Shown one piece after another: positions 1 through 8,032 of a stretch of DNA of 64,000 nt. The notes below the pieces were generated by a model. That model had not been told where the DNA came from, made no database searches, and saw only the letters and a program-made list of their open reading frames with translations. Location: NCBI RefSeq assembly GCF_018128285.1, contig NZ_CP072380.1, positions 248,001 to 312,000 of the forward strand, in the 5' to 3' direction. The position numbers and the translations under genes were made by a program. Every line of letters starts with the position of its first letter. The first letter of the stretch is position 1. The DNA comes from Atopobium sp. oral taxon 416. Its GTDB lineage: Bacteria > Actinomycetota > Coriobacteriia > Coriobacteriales > Atopobiaceae.

Positions 1-659
1 ACAAACTCTATCAGCCGAGCGAGGCAGTTACCCTCGTAAAGCAGCTCGCTAGTGCTAAATTCGACGAGACTATCGATGTCGCAATCCGCTTGGGCGTCGA
101 TACCAGAAAAGCGGATCAGAACATCCGTGGCTCCGTCTCACTGCCGAACGGCACCGGTAAGAATGTCCGCGTCGCCGTCTTCGCTGAGGGCGAGAAGGCC
201 CGTGAGGCTGAAGAGGCAGGCGCCGATATCGTGGGCTCCGACGACCTCGTCAAGCAGGTCCAGGGCGGCGAGCTTAACTTTGACGCTGCGATCGCAACCC
301 CGAACATGATGAGCAAGGTTGGCCGTCTGGGCCGTATCCTCGGACCCCGTGGCTTGATGCCAAACCCGCGTCTGGGCACCGTAACTATGGATGTCGCAAA
401 GATGGTCAAAGAGCTCAAGGCTGGCCGGGTGGAGTATCGTGCAGACCGCTACGGTATCTGCCACGTACCTCTGGGGAAGGCTTCCTTCGACGAGCAGAAG
501 TTGCTTGAGAACTACGCAGCGCTGATCGCTGAGATCGTCCGTATCAAGCCGGCAACCGCCAAGGGTAAGTACATCAAGTCCGTCACGCTCTCGAGCACGA
601 TGGGCCCGGGCGTCAAAGTCGATCCGACCGCAACCCGCAACCTGCTTCCGCAGGCGTAG
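1..659 (+). CDS. rplA: 50S ribosomal protein L1, 5' end outside window
   Basis: This is the C-terminal ~218 residues of ribosomal protein L1, the rRNA-binding protein of the L1 stalk; the frame is open from base 3. The L1 signature is visible: the [16 protein letters not shown] segment, then [11 protein letters not shown] and the closing GPGVKVDP stretch. The gene is followed by rplJ and rplL in the usual rplKA-rplJL-rpoBC order. L1 of other bacteria also represses its own operon by binding the leader, but that leader is not in the window. No frameshift or odd residue is seen. The stop codon is TAG at 657-659. Confidence 0.97.
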   Translation, partial: KLYQPSEAVTLVKQLASAKFDETIDVAIRLGVDTRKADQNIRGSVSLPNGTGKNVRVAVFAEGEKAREAEEAGADIVGSDDLVKQVQGGELNFDAAIATPNMMSKVGRLGRILGPRGLMPNPRLGTVTMDVAKMVKELKAGRVEYRADRYGICHVPLGKASFDEQKLLENYAALIAEIVRIKPATAKGKYIKSVTLSSTMGPGVKVDPTATRNLLPQA

Positions 660-687
660 CTGGTACACACCATATGAGTGATGCTGT

Positions 688-718
688 GGGGGAGGGCTTG
701 GAGCCTTCTCCCATTTTT
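688..718 (+). terminator. rho-independent terminator after rplA
   Basis: A GC-rich stem, GGGAGGGCT pairing with AGCCTTCTCCC around a short loop, is followed by ATTTTT. It lies 29 bases after the rplA stop and closes the rplKA transcript before the separate rplJL promoter. Confidence 0.8.
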
Positions 719-762
719 GTGTGTATATGCTGTACGTGAGGCCACACTTAAGCGCTTTGAGC

Positions 763-790
763 TTGACTTTTGTGTCCCATGTTGTATAAA
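763..790 (+). promoter_or_regulatory. promoter of rplJL
   Basis: TTGACT at 763-768 and TATAAA at 785-790 are separated by 16 bases, a good sigma-70-type match. Just upstream is AAGCGCTTTGAGC. Almost the same string (AAGCGCTGAGC) precedes the -35 of the rpoB promoter, so the two halves of the beta operon may be co-regulated. Transcription would begin just before the L10 leader. Confidence 0.7.
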
Positions 791-822
791 TATCTATTGT
801 TGTAAACAAAAGCACGTCTACT

Positions 823-936
823 GCCAGAGACAGCCGGTACCGAGAAGGTTTAAAAGGGATAGATGCCCTGCCTGCCGAGGTGGTCTTAGGTATTTGATTG
901 AGACCCCGTCTGGTATGGACCAGGCGGGATTTTCTA
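823..936 (+). ncRNA. ribosomal protein L10 leader
   Basis: The region between promoter and rplJ has the conserved pieces of the L10 leader: a GCCAGAGACAGCCGG 5' strand, the central GATGCCCTGCCTGCCGAGGT block and a final hairpin. In other bacteria this RNA binds the L10(L12) complex and gives autogenous control of rplJL. The 3' part, CCCGTCTGGT pairing with ACCAGGCGGG (905-932) before ATTTTCT, looks like an attenuator terminator. This is recognised by pattern; no covariance search was run. Confidence 0.8.
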
Positions 937-991
937 TGTGACCTGCCGCTCTTGTAGTTCGTGCCGAGAGGTATGCAGGGAGGTGTCATAC

Positions 992-1513
992 ATGCCAAAC
1001 AAGAACAATGTCGAAATGCTCAGCAAGGTCAAGGAGTCCCTGGATTCTTCCGATGGACTTTTTGTCGTCGATTATCGTGGCCTGAGCGTGAAGGAGAGCC
1101 AGGAGCTCCGCCGCAATCTTCGTGATACTGACGCATCCATGAAGGTGTACAAGAACAACATCGTGAGGATCGCCCTCAAAGAGGCCGATATGCCCGATTT
1201 GGATCTGAGTGGAACCTGCGCTTATGTCTTCTTCCAGAAAGATCCTGTTGAGTCCGCAAAGGTCATCAAGGAGTGCGCTCAGAAAACGAAGAAGCTTTCC
1301 TTCGTCGGTGGCATCGCGTACGGTAAAGCACTCTCACCGGAGGATGCTAAGGCTTATGCAGATCTGCCGGGCCACGATGAGCTTATCGCTCAATTCACGC
1401 ACGTGCTCGCAAGTCCGCTGCGTGGGATCGCTTCTGTCTGCGCGGGTCCGGCCCGCGGCCTCGCAACTGCACTGGATGCTGTTGCCAAGCAGAAGGAGAA
1501 GGACGCAGCATAA
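992..1513 (+). CDS. rplJ: 50S ribosomal protein L10
   Basis: L10 (173 residues, normal length) forms the base of the ribosomal L7/L12 stalk. The start is the ATG at 992 because AGGGAGGTG lies just upstream and the protein then begins MPNKNNVEMLSKVKE as in the family; the frame is open further upstream inside the leader RNA. The rRNA-binding N-terminal half is visible (GLFVVDYRGLSVKESQELR), followed by the L12-binding C-terminal helix (LRGIASVCAGPARGLATALDAVAKQ). The gene is followed 81 bases later by rplL and is probably controlled by the leader RNA in front. Confidence 0.97.
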   Translation: MPNKNNVEMLSKVKESLDSSDGLFVVDYRGLSVKESQELRRNLRDTDASMKVYKNNIVRIALKEADMPDLDLSGTCAYVFFQKDPVESAKVIKECAQKTKKLSFVGGIAYGKALSPEDAKAYADLPGHDELIAQFTHVLASPLRGIASVCAGPARGLATALDAVAKQKEKDAA

Positions 1514-1594
1514 CCTACGTGCTGCTGCCTGAAATCAGTAACGAATCAATTGGTGCACTCGTATAAGAGTGCCTAGACAAGAAGAGGAAAAACA

Positions 1595-1969
1595 ATGGCT
1601 GTCACAAAAGATGAGATCATTGAGGCAATTAAAGAGATGCCGGCACTTGAGCTCTCTGAGCTCGTTCACGACCTTGAGGACACCTTTGGTGTCTCTGCTG
1701 CTGCTCCTGTAGCGGTCGCTGCTGCTCCTGCTGCAGCTGCTGCTCCTGAGGAGGAGAAGACCGAGTTTGACGTAGTTCTCGAGAGCTACGGCGACAGTAA
1801 GATCCCGGTCATCAAGGTTGTCCGTAAGCTTACCAACCTTGGTCTGAAGGACGCTAAGGACCTCGTTGAGGCTGCTCCTAAGGCAATCCTTGAGGGTGCC
1901 AAGAAGGAGGACGCTGAGGCCGCCAAGAAGGAGCTCGAGGACGCAGGTGCTTCTGTAACCCTGAAATAA
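1595..1969 (+). CDS. rplL: 50S ribosomal protein L7/L12
   Basis: L7/L12 (124 residues) is the mobile stalk protein that recruits translation GTPases. Visible parts are the N-terminal dimerisation helices ([20 protein letters not shown]), an alanine/proline-rich hinge of alternating AAAP repeats at about residues 36-50, and the globular C-terminal domain with the conserved [20 protein letters not shown] segment. An AAGAAGAGGAA ribosome-binding site precedes the ATG. The gene is intact. A strong terminator follows it, and rpoB, normally next, is found only 8.7 kb downstream. Confidence 0.98.
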   Translation: MAVTKDEIIEAIKEMPALELSELVHDLEDTFGVSAAAPVAVAAAPAAAAAPEEEKTEFDVVLESYGDSKIPVIKVVRKLTNLGLKDAKDLVEAAPKAILEGAKKEDAEAAKKELEDAGASVTLK

Positions 1970-2004
1970 GCTTGCGTTTCCAAACACAGAGCGTTGAACA
2001 AGAG

Positions 2005-2036
2005 GGAGATCAGGCTTCGTGCCTGGTCTCCTTTTT
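2005..2036 (+). terminator. rho-independent terminator after rplL
   Basis: GAGATCAGGC pairs with GCCTGGTCTC around TTCGT, followed by CTTTTT. In many bacteria only partial termination occurs at the rplL-rpoB junction. Here the hairpin is strong and mobile DNA follows directly. Confidence 0.88.
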
Positions 2037-2043
2037 GCACGGC

Positions 2044-2640
2044 AGATTGTCAAGCTGAGTGCACCATCTCCCTGAAGGCCTCGTCTGCTACCCTGCTAAA
2101 GTCCGTCCCCTTCGAGAAGAACGCGCGCAGCAGCCCCGTCAGTGTTCTTAGCCGTCGGTTTCTGCCAGGGGTGGTGCAGCTTGCAGAAGTAGAGCTGCAC
2201 GCCTGCAAGAGCCTTTGTGACCTTAGCCATGCCTTGTGAACCCCTTATCGCAATTCGCAGTGATGGTCTCGAGCGTAGCGGCCTGGGCCTGCCTGCAGAA
2301 TAGTCGAGAGGCTCAACGACGCAGCTGACACCATACTCGGGTCTGAGATGTCGTCTATCTGCTTGGGGGACCAGCGCTTGGCTTATGATAAGCGAGCGCA
2401 TCTTCTCTGTAAGCGCAAGGGACCAAGAGCCGCCTTTCCGCCCTCTCCCTGCCATGGGGCGGGCAGCTGCTCTCCTTTGGGCCGCACAGGCCCTAAAGCG
2501 TTTGCGCGCTCGTTTTTCTCGATCTTGTGGCAGATAGTGGATCTGTCCCTGCCGATCTTGCGTGCGATACACCTGATGAACTTTCCTTGTGCCACGCAGC
2601 TCGGCTATGCAATCTTCCTCCTGTGGGTTTGAGATGCTTG
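2044..2640 (-). pseudogene. IS30-family transposase remnant
   Basis: On the minus strand this stretch matches the other IS30 copies in the window (54812-55891 and 63549-64000). It has an N-terminal part with GRDRSTICHKI (the helix-turn-helix), a central part, and the C-terminal FYFCK-LHHPWQKPT segment. It ends with the IS30 terminal sequence CAGATTGTCAAGCTGAGTGC at 2043-2062. Reading frames are broken several times and internal pieces are missing, so it cannot encode an active enzyme. It abuts the rplL terminator on the left and the IS1634-like element on the right. Confidence 0.8.
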
Positions 2641-2739
2641 TAGTGCCGGACTTTGGTTTTTCGATCCCCGATATGGTGCTATGGGGCCCTTCAGCCGCGC
2701 TTCCTGCCGGCAGAGGGGCCCTTCCCTTCGCCGCGCAGC

Positions 2740-4372
2740 ATGGGCGAGCGTGCATGAGGAGATTGCCTTCACGTCGCCTTCGGTGAGGTTGAAGTGCAGC
2801 AGCGGAGGCCCTGTCCTTGACGCCAGCTCCTCGATGATGGGGCTTCTCCTGGATATGTTGGCATATCTCCTGTCGGAGGTGCGGCACACATCGAGGCCGC
2901 GGCAGAGCCCCATGATGTCTCTGGAGGAGAACCTATCTCCCAGCACCTTCATCTGCAGGAGCCTCATGAGCAGCACGGCGATGTAGCACACGAGGAAGTG
3001 GCCCGTGATCGTGCTTTGCCTCTGGAGATAGACGGGCCTAGCATCGAGCTTGGACTTCATCACCCTGAAGCTCTCCTCGATCCTCCAGAGCCTGTGGTAG
3101 GTGCTGTATATGGCCAGGGGCTCCATCATGGTCTTCGAGGTCACGATCATGCTGTAGCCTGCCAAGGCCTTCGCCTTCCTGATGGCCTCGTGGTTTAAGG
3201 TGGCCGCGACCTTCATGTCCTTCCTGAGCTCGCCCTCGCCGTCGACGGGGGAGAAGGTGACATACTTCGCGCTGTCGCCATAGTCGGACCTTTTCGCGGC
3301 TGCCGCCTTAAGCGACCTCGCCTTCTCCACCTGCCGGTCTATCTCGTATTTCTGCTTCCTGGCAAGCGAGGGGCTGTACGTGACGACGCGTCTCTCTAGG
3401 AGCTCGACCTTGCGCCTTCGTCCACGAACGTGTACCTAAAGTCGTCGTCGGCCACCTTGTAGCGAAACGATGTCTCGCCCCTTCCGTCGGGGACGTCTGT
3501 CCAGCCGTCGCCGGAGAGCGCCCACGTGCGCTCCTTGGCGGGAAGGGTCTTCACCGACTTCGAGAAGATGTAGCCGTCCCCTGCAAGCACGGCCCTGGAG
3601 ATGTTCGCCGCACAGCTGAGCCCCTTGTCGGTGACCCGCATGGTCCTGCCGGACATGGAGCTTCTCTCCTTCATCTGGGCGATGCACCTTCCGAGCTGCA
3701 GCCTGTCGCTCTCGCTTTTGGGAAACAGGCTCATGGCCACCGGGATGCAGTCCGCATCGAGAAGAAGCCCTATCGCGACTGTCGGCTCCGGCCTGTGCTC
3801 CTTGGAGGGCCCCTTCCTTCTGAAGGAGTCCTTGCGGTCTATCTCGAAGTAGAAGTTCGTGCAATCGAAGTAGGCCAAGGACATGTCGTGGCCGAAGGCC
3901 TCCTCCACGTGCGCATTGTAGATCTCGACGACCTTGTCGTACTCATCGCCCAGATAGGCGAGCCCGTCTCAGAGCTGGTCCAGCGTGAAGGATGCGTCCA
4001 CGCCCTCCATCTGGGGCAGCACGTCCTCGAAGGTCCTGAGCTTGGAGCAGGGCCATGTCGCCTGCAGCTACAAGCGCCGTGTCCTCCGCCTTCAGGGCGA
4101 AGTGGCCGAGGTGCCTTGCGGCGGGGACATCGGAGATCTCCCGCACCCTCTCCCTCTCCATGCCGGCCTTCCGCTCGGCATTCATGCGGGCCACCTCGCG
4201 CTTGTAATGTGAGACGGGGTCGGCGATGCCCTTCTCCTTCAGCTCGTCCTCGTAGCCTAGCGCCTTCACCGACCTGTTCGCGGTATGCCTTCGCTCGGGG
4301 TCCCAGTGGCTCTCGTATATCTGGAGATAGAGCCCTTTCTTTGTTGCGCGTCCTCGTGAGGAAGTAGGCCAT
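2740..4372 (-). pseudogene. IS1634-like transposase, frameshifted
   Basis: Starting at an ATG at 4372 (MAYFLTRTRN...), the protein reads through three frames. The N-terminal part contains GLYLQIYESHWDPER and KALGYEDELKEKGI. The DDE-type core contains MSLAYFDCTNFYFE, PEPTVAIGLLLDADCIPVAMSLFP and VTDKGLSCAANI. The C-terminal part contains GYSMIVTSK, YHRLWRIEESFRVMKS and VYLQRQSTITGHFLVCY. These are characteristic of IS1634/IS4-type transposases. At least two frameshifts (near 3950 and 3400) inactivate it. Another element of the broader IS4 group is at 47111-48720, but it is not a close copy. Confidence 0.8.
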
Positions 4373-4457
4373 CTTCCACTCCCTGTCAGACGAAAGCACC
4401 ATAGCACCGCATATAGATGACGCCAGGAAATTCCCCACAGATCAAGCATCGGAGTAT

Positions 4458-4484
4458 AAAAAAGCCAGCTCAGGGCTGGCTTTT
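4458..4484. terminator. symmetrical hairpin next to IS1634-like element
   Basis: AAAAGCCAGC and GCTGGCTTTT form a perfect stem around a five-base loop, with A and T runs on both sides, so it could stop transcription in both directions. It lies between the IS1634-like transposase start and the IS256 fragment. Confidence 0.6.
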
Positions 4485-4544
4485 CGGGTTCCGGACCATG
4501 TTCCGGGTCCTGAAGAATCGTGGTGCTAAACGCTAAAGACGGGA

Positions 4545-4677
4545 TCTGCTCGGCCGACTCCGCGAGCAGATCGGCGTTGAGCGACTTCTGCAGCATGAGC
4601 TTGAACTCCTCCCCACTGGAATCTTCGAGCAGCCGCATTATCTCGTCCTGGTTAAGTGTAATATTGATCTGAGCCAT
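4545..4677 (-). pseudogene. IS256-family transposase, N-terminal fragment
   Basis: The minus-strand reading begins MAQINITLNQDEIMRLL and continues through the stretch LLAESAEQI, the typical start of IS256/mutator-type transposases. After about 40 residues the homology stops at the edge of the IS1634-like element, which probably inserted here. No C-terminal part is found nearby. The 4685-4895 interval upstream holds no gene. Confidence 0.7.
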
Positions 4678-4895
4678 GTTCGGGCCTTCAAGTCTCCTTG
4701 TTCTCTGGCGATTGCAAATGATACTTGGAACCTGAGCCTCTGGCTCGTTCCTCTATTTACACCACTTTACGGACGTGACCGCACCGGTTATACTCAATGG
4801 TGGTGCTGATATGAGCTGCGACCTCGTCTTCGGCGTTCTTGGTGTTGGCAGCACTAAGAACCTTTGGCCACCAGTATAAACCCGCCCGCCTTATT

Positions 4896-6340
4896 TGAAC
4901 TGCCTCCCATTTCCTGGACATAGGAAATGGGAGGCATATTCATGCATACCGATCTGAGGGTCAAGCACGACATCGAGGCAAGGAAGAAGGCGGCAGAGCT
5001 CTTCGGGAAAGGGCGTGGATACAAGAGCGTGGCGAAGGAGCTCTCCATGCCGCGCAGCACCGTGAGAAAATGGCAGCAGATATGGAAGGCGTTCGGAAGC
5101 GAGGCGCTGCTGTCGATGGACGGCAAGCAGGCAAGGTATACATACGGACAGAAGGTCGCAGCCGCGAAGGCCGTCGTCGAGGATGGCATGTCCAAGGGCG
5201 ATGCGATGGCCAGCTATGGCATCATGTCGCTGGCCCCGCTCGACAGGTGGTGTAGGGCATACCGCGATGGAGACGCTGAGGCCGAAGCCCAAGGGACGCC
5301 CGAAGGGATCGGGGGCCGCAGCGAGGCCGCTCACGCGCGAGCAGCAGCTCGAGCGCAGGGTTCAGCAGCTCGAGGCCGAGGTGGCGTACCTAAAAAAACT
5401 GCGGTCCCTGGCCGGAAGGGGAAGGATCTGACCAGGGCGAAGGCAGAGGCCGTGCATGCGCTCGCGCAGGAGGGCTACAGGCTCGACGACCTGCTGGCGG
5501 CAGCGGGCCTCGCGAGGTCGACGTACCACTATGCGCTCTCCCATCCCGCCAGACCCACCAGGCCAAAGCTCTGGAAGCGCGTGGCGGAGATATTCTCGCG
5601 CTGCCCCAACGGATGCGGCCACAGGGAGATAGCCATGTGCCTGCGCAGCGAGGACGGAGCGCGCATAGCCGACAAGACGGTGCTCAAGATCATGCACGAG
5701 ATGGGGATATCCTGCGACATCAGGCGCGAGACTGACTACCACAGATACAACTCGTACAAGGGGGTCGTAGGCAGCACCTTCGAGAACCTGCTGGGACGCG
5801 ACTTCGCGGCCGAAGGGCCATGGGAGAAGATGGGGACGGACGTGACGGAATTCAGGTGCTCGTTCGGCAAGGCATACCTCGCGCCGCTCTACGACTTCTC
5901 GAGCAGGGAGATCGTCGCATGGTCCATATCGGAGCACCCCGACATGGCGCAGCAGATGGACATGCTCTGCATGCTCATAGAGAAGCTCCCCGCATGGAAG
6001 CATCCGCTGCTCCACAGCGACATGGGATGGCAGTACCAGCATGAGGCCTATTGCTCCAAGCTCGAGGGGGCAGGGATCGTGCAGAGCATGTCCAGGAAGG
6101 GCAACTGCCTCGACAATGCCTGCACCGAGGGCCTCTTCGGCCATATGAAGGACGAGTTCTTCCGCGGGAATGACTGGGACACGTTCGAGGCGTTCAAGGC
6201 AGACCTCGAGGCATATATAATCTTCTGGAACACCCGCAGGCGCCAGAAGGCGCTCGGCGGCCTGACCCCAGAGGAATTCCGGAACCAGGCCGTCTAGGTT
6301 CAGTCTCTATTAGGGCGTCCAGGATTTGGGGCGCAGTTCA
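4896..6340 (+). mobile_element. complete IS3-family element with 3-bp target duplication
   Basis: Terminal inverted repeats start TGAACTGCCTCCCATTTCCT at 4896 and, on the minus strand, TGAACTGCGCCCCAAATCCT from 6340. Both ends are flanked by ATT (4893-4895 and 6341-6343), a likely target duplication, giving a 1445-bp element. Joining the flanks restores a GC-rich hairpin (GCCCGCC...GGGCGGGC then T-rich DNA), so the insertion split a terminator. Confidence 0.85.
4927..6297 (+). CDS. IS3-family transposase (OrfA-OrfB read in one frame)
   Basis: The 456-residue frame contains an OrfA-like helix-turn-helix (AAELFGKGRGYKSVAKEL...STVRKWQ, residues about 20-55). It then has the OrfB integrase core: MGTDVTEFR (first Asp), HSDMGWQYQ (second Asp), and NCLDNACTEGLFGHMKDE (Glu), ending YIIFWNTRRRQKALGGLTPEEF. 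IS3 elements normally make OrfAB by -1 frameshifting on an A-run; the run AAAAAAA is present at 5391-5397. Here residues about 117-157 are out of register. The proper OrfA tail (LRPKPKGRPKGSG, QQLEAEVAYLKKLR) lies in the +1 frame at about 5272-5400. One indel near 5272 therefore keeps OrfA and OrfB in the same frame with a scrambled linker. Activity is uncertain. Confidence 0.85.
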   Translation: MGGIFMHTDLRVKHDIEARKKAAELFGKGRGYKSVAKELSMPRSTVRKWQQIWKAFGSEALLSMDGKQARYTYGQKVAAAKAVVEDGMSKGDAMASYGIMSLAPLDRWCRAYRDGDAEAEAQGTPEGIGGRSEAAHARAAARAQGSAARGRGGVPKKTAVPGRKGKDLTRAKAEAVHALAQEGYRLDDLLAAAGLARSTYHYALSHPARPTRPKLWKRVAEIFSRCPNGCGHREIAMCLRSEDGARIADKTVLKIMHEMGISCDIRRETDYHRYNSYKGVVGSTFENLLGRDFAAEGPWEKMGTDVTEFRCSFGKAYLAPLYDFSSREIVAWSISEHPDMAQQMDMLCMLIEKLPAWKHPLLHSDMGWQYQHEAYCSKLEGAGIVQSMSRKGNCLDNACTEGLFGHMKDEFFRGNDWDTFEAFKADLEAYIIFWNTRRRQKALGGLTPEEFRNQAV

Positions 6341-6366
6341 ATTCCGGTAGGGCGGGCTTTTTCTTT
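6341..6366 (+). terminator. right half of a terminator split by IS3
   Basis: GGTAGGGCGGGC followed by TTTTTCTTTCT is one arm and T-tract of a hairpin. The other arm, GCCCGCCTTA, lies at 4884-4893 on the far side of the IS3 element. The restored hairpin would have stood just past the 3' end of the minus-strand toxin-antitoxin-like operon. Confidence 0.65.
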
Positions 6367-6819
6367 CTAATCGCAGACTAGTCGCGACGAGACCCTACGT
6401 ACCACGTCGAGGTAGTCCCCCTCGACACCATCCTCGCAATACGTTATGGCCCTGACGCTCTGCATAACCCAGCGCTCCCGCACCAGGCGCGCCAGTGCCA
6501 CTGGCTGTGCCCTGAACTCGTCTGCGCCCTCGCGCGCCTGCCACGTGCCGCGAGCCACGCGGACGTTGCCGTAAGGCTCCACGAAGGCACCCACGCGGTC
6601 GTACAGCTCGTCCGCTGTGGCCCCATGTGCGGCGGCCCTCTGCTCGTCGAACTCTATCTCGAAGCGCCACGGCCTCCTGCGCTCGACCTCCCCGGCCACG
6701 AGGCCGCTCACGTACTCGCCGAGGCTCACACCAGCCCTCGCGGCCTGCTCGGACGCCACCCGTGCCGTCCGCTGCGCAAGCTCGACCGAGACCGTCACCG
6801 TGCCATCGTCACATGCCAT
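6367..6819 (-). CDS. ribbon-helix-helix-like hypothetical protein
   Basis: I do not recognise a named family. From the ATG at 6819 the 150-residue protein begins with a beta strand-helix-helix pattern (VTVSVELAQRTARVASEQAARAGVSLGEYVSGLVAGEV, split by eye), which fits a ribbon-helix-helix DNA-binding fold. About 110 residues follow that I cannot place, with the pattern RPWRFEIEFDEQRAAAHG and a C-terminal RVSSRLVCD. The start overlaps the end of the preceding antitoxin-like gene by 11 bases, so translation is probably coupled and the three genes form an operon. It may be an extra regulator or a partner of the toxin-antitoxin pair; that is inference. Confidence 0.6.
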   Translation of the reverse strand: MACDDGTVTVSVELAQRTARVASEQAARAGVSLGEYVSGLVAGEVERRRPWRFEIEFDEQRAAAHGATADELYDRVGAFVEPYGNVRVARGTWQAREGADEFRAQPVALARLVRERWVMQSVRAITYCEDGVEGDYLDVVRRVSSRLVCD

Positions 6820-7108
6820 GCCGCTCGACCCCAAGCAGCTTGTCGGCCAGCGCCGCGCGGGCATACGCGCTCGTGCTCATGCCTGCACTCTTAGCCTCGC
6901 GCTCGACGGCCCTCTTCATACCGATCGGTACCTTGATCGAGATGACCGCCGTCCCCTCGGTCGAGAGCGGCGGGCGACCGTGCACGACACCACCCACGGT
7001 GCGCTCGCCCTCCGGGAACTCACCGCGCTCGTAGGCATCGCACCAGCGGTCTATCATCTCCTCGGTTATCTCCTGGCCGTTGGCGGCGACCCACGTCCGC
7101 TCGCTCAT
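6809..7108 (-). CDS. antitoxin-like protein, C-terminal ribbon-helix-helix
   Basis: From the ATG at 7108 this 99-residue protein has an acidic N-terminal half (EEMIDRWCDAYERGEFPEGE) and a C-terminal ribbon-helix-helix: the strand AVISIKVPIGMK followed by two helices ending STSAYARAALADKLLG. This is the usual architecture of RHH antitoxins in actinobacteria, although the DNA-binding part is more often N-terminal. Its ATG overlaps the stop of the upstream toxin-like gene as ATGA, a common toxin-antitoxin arrangement. It probably binds both the toxin and the operon promoter. The family call is inference from layout and fold. Confidence 0.65.
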   Translation of the reverse strand: MSERTWVAANGQEITEEMIDRWCDAYERGEFPEGERTVGGVVHGRPPLSTEGTAVISIKVPIGMKRAVEREAKSAGMSTSAYARAALADKLLGVERHGM

Positions 7109-7371
7109 AGCGACTTCCTCTCTGTGTCCTCTATCTCTCTCGCGAACTTCCTCTGCACTGGCGCCATGGCGTGTATCACAAGCCAACCAGAGACCGTCTC
7201 GGCCGCTATCAGCTCAACGTCCCTCCCATCGGCCAGCCAGCCGACCATAAGCCATCTAGGGAGCTTCTGAGGGCTCTGGCGCATGATGCTCTTCGTCACT
7301 GACCCCCATGCCTGAAGCACCTCTCCACGGCTTAGGTGCTTCAGGGCGTTCGGATGAATCTCCGGCTTCAT
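7105..7371 (-). CDS. toxin-like small protein of a toxin-antitoxin pair
   Basis: This is an 88-residue protein. The start is the ATG at 7371, after GAAAGGGG; the GTG three bases earlier is less well placed. It contains a basic, tryptophan-rich central part (IMRQSPQKLPRWLMVGWLADGRDVELIAAE) and GWLVIHAMAPVQRKF, resembling small ribonuclease-type toxins with a BrnT/RelE-like strand pattern. I would not name the family firmly. It is the first gene of the minus-strand operon and overlaps the antitoxin-like gene by four bases. Upstream (about 7390) is a TATACT -10 element and several stem-loops. Confidence 0.55.
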   Translation of the reverse strand: MKPEIHPNALKHLSRGEVLQAWGSVTKSIMRQSPQKLPRWLMVGWLADGRDVELIAAETVSGWLVIHAMAPVQRKFAREIEDTERKSL

Positions 7372-7488
7372 CACGCCCCTTTCGTCATACCTATAGTATA
7401 CCCTTTTAGCACCACAATCCTAGCACACTAAAGCGTACCGAAAAGACCTCAATGGAGTAGTGCGGCGTTGCACCACCCCAGCGGTGTG

Positions 7489-7595
7489 CAAGATGTAGGA
7501 AGCGTACGTACAAATTCAACTTTAGTGGAGTTTGTATATACGCTTCCATCTTGCCCCGGCGGCGGGGTCTAGGGATGACGCGGCGGCGCGTCATC
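7489..7595. repeat. three adjacent stem-loops in noncoding DNA
   Basis: An imperfect 65-base inverted repeat (CAAGATGTAGGAAGCGTA... at 7489 pairing with ...ACGCTTCCATCTTG ending 7553) is followed by CCCCG-CGGGG (7554-7567). A perfect nine-base hairpin, GATGACGCG/CGCGTCATC (7574-7595), comes next. A 62-codon minus-strand frame overlaps it, but the palindromes explain the sequence better. Confidence 0.75.
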
Positions 7596-7690
7596 GAGGG
7601 TCAGCCGCGCCAGGCGTCGCACAGACGGCGCCACCGGCTCTCAAACTGGCCTAAAAATACGGCCACTCTGACCTGCGTTTGTCACCTGTC

Positions 7691-7726
7691 ACAGACTATT
7701 TAGGTCGTAGTACCTAAATAGTCTGT
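7691..7726. repeat. perfect 15-bp inverted repeat with 6-base loop
   Basis: ACAGACTATTTAGGT is followed by CGTAGT and the exact reverse complement. There is no T-run on either side, so it does not look like a simple terminator. It could be a protein-binding site, an origin or transfer element, or the stem of a small RNA. Confidence 0.85.
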
Positions 7727-7834
7727 AGCGGTCTTGTGCATGGTCACAATAACCGCAATACCATAGAAGACCTGCGAAACATGCACCCCAATTTAACTGG
7801 GAAAACTTTACGTTACCGCAGGTAAACAGGGTTC

Positions 7835-7901
7835 GGGGTTCGGATGCCCCCTGCGTGGGGGTCGTAGAAAGACCCCACGCAGAAAATCAAAAACGAACCC
7901 C
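7835..7901. repeat. nested double stem-loop
   Basis: An outer stem GGGGTTCG/CGAACCCC (7835-7842 with 7894-7901) encloses an inner stem (7851-7863 with 7871-7882): CTGCGTGGGG-GTC pairing with GACCCCACGCAG around GTAGAAA. The inner stem has one bulged G. An A-rich strand (AAAATCAAAAA) separates the two right arms. The two-level structure suggests a functional RNA or a single-strand DNA structure. Confidence 0.75.
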
Positions 7902-7933
7902 CTCTGAGTGGTAAGTTCGTTAACACCCAGGGA

Positions 7934-7969
7934 AAGGGTCGATGGGAGAGGTGCGTCTCATCGACCCTT
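7934..7969. repeat. 14-bp inverted repeat
   Basis: AAGGGTCGATGGGA pairs with TCTCATCGACCCTT with one mismatch around GAGGTGCG. It is the last of the series of stem-loops before the IS5 element that starts at 8033. No coding region is seen in 7376-8028. Confidence 0.75.
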
Positions 7970-8032
7970 GCCACAGTCTCTCATGTAGCTCAACCGCTGC
8001 GTCAACTACGCAATCCACGGATCTGCGCCTAG

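Noticed and set aside
138-998. 286-codon minus-strand frame over rplA and the L10 leader
   Set aside because: It crosses a terminator, a promoter and a structured leader RNA and mirrors rplA codons; not a gene.
7406-7594. 62-codon minus-strand frame
   Set aside because: It lies over strong palindromes, has no clear ribosome-binding site and no homology I recognise.
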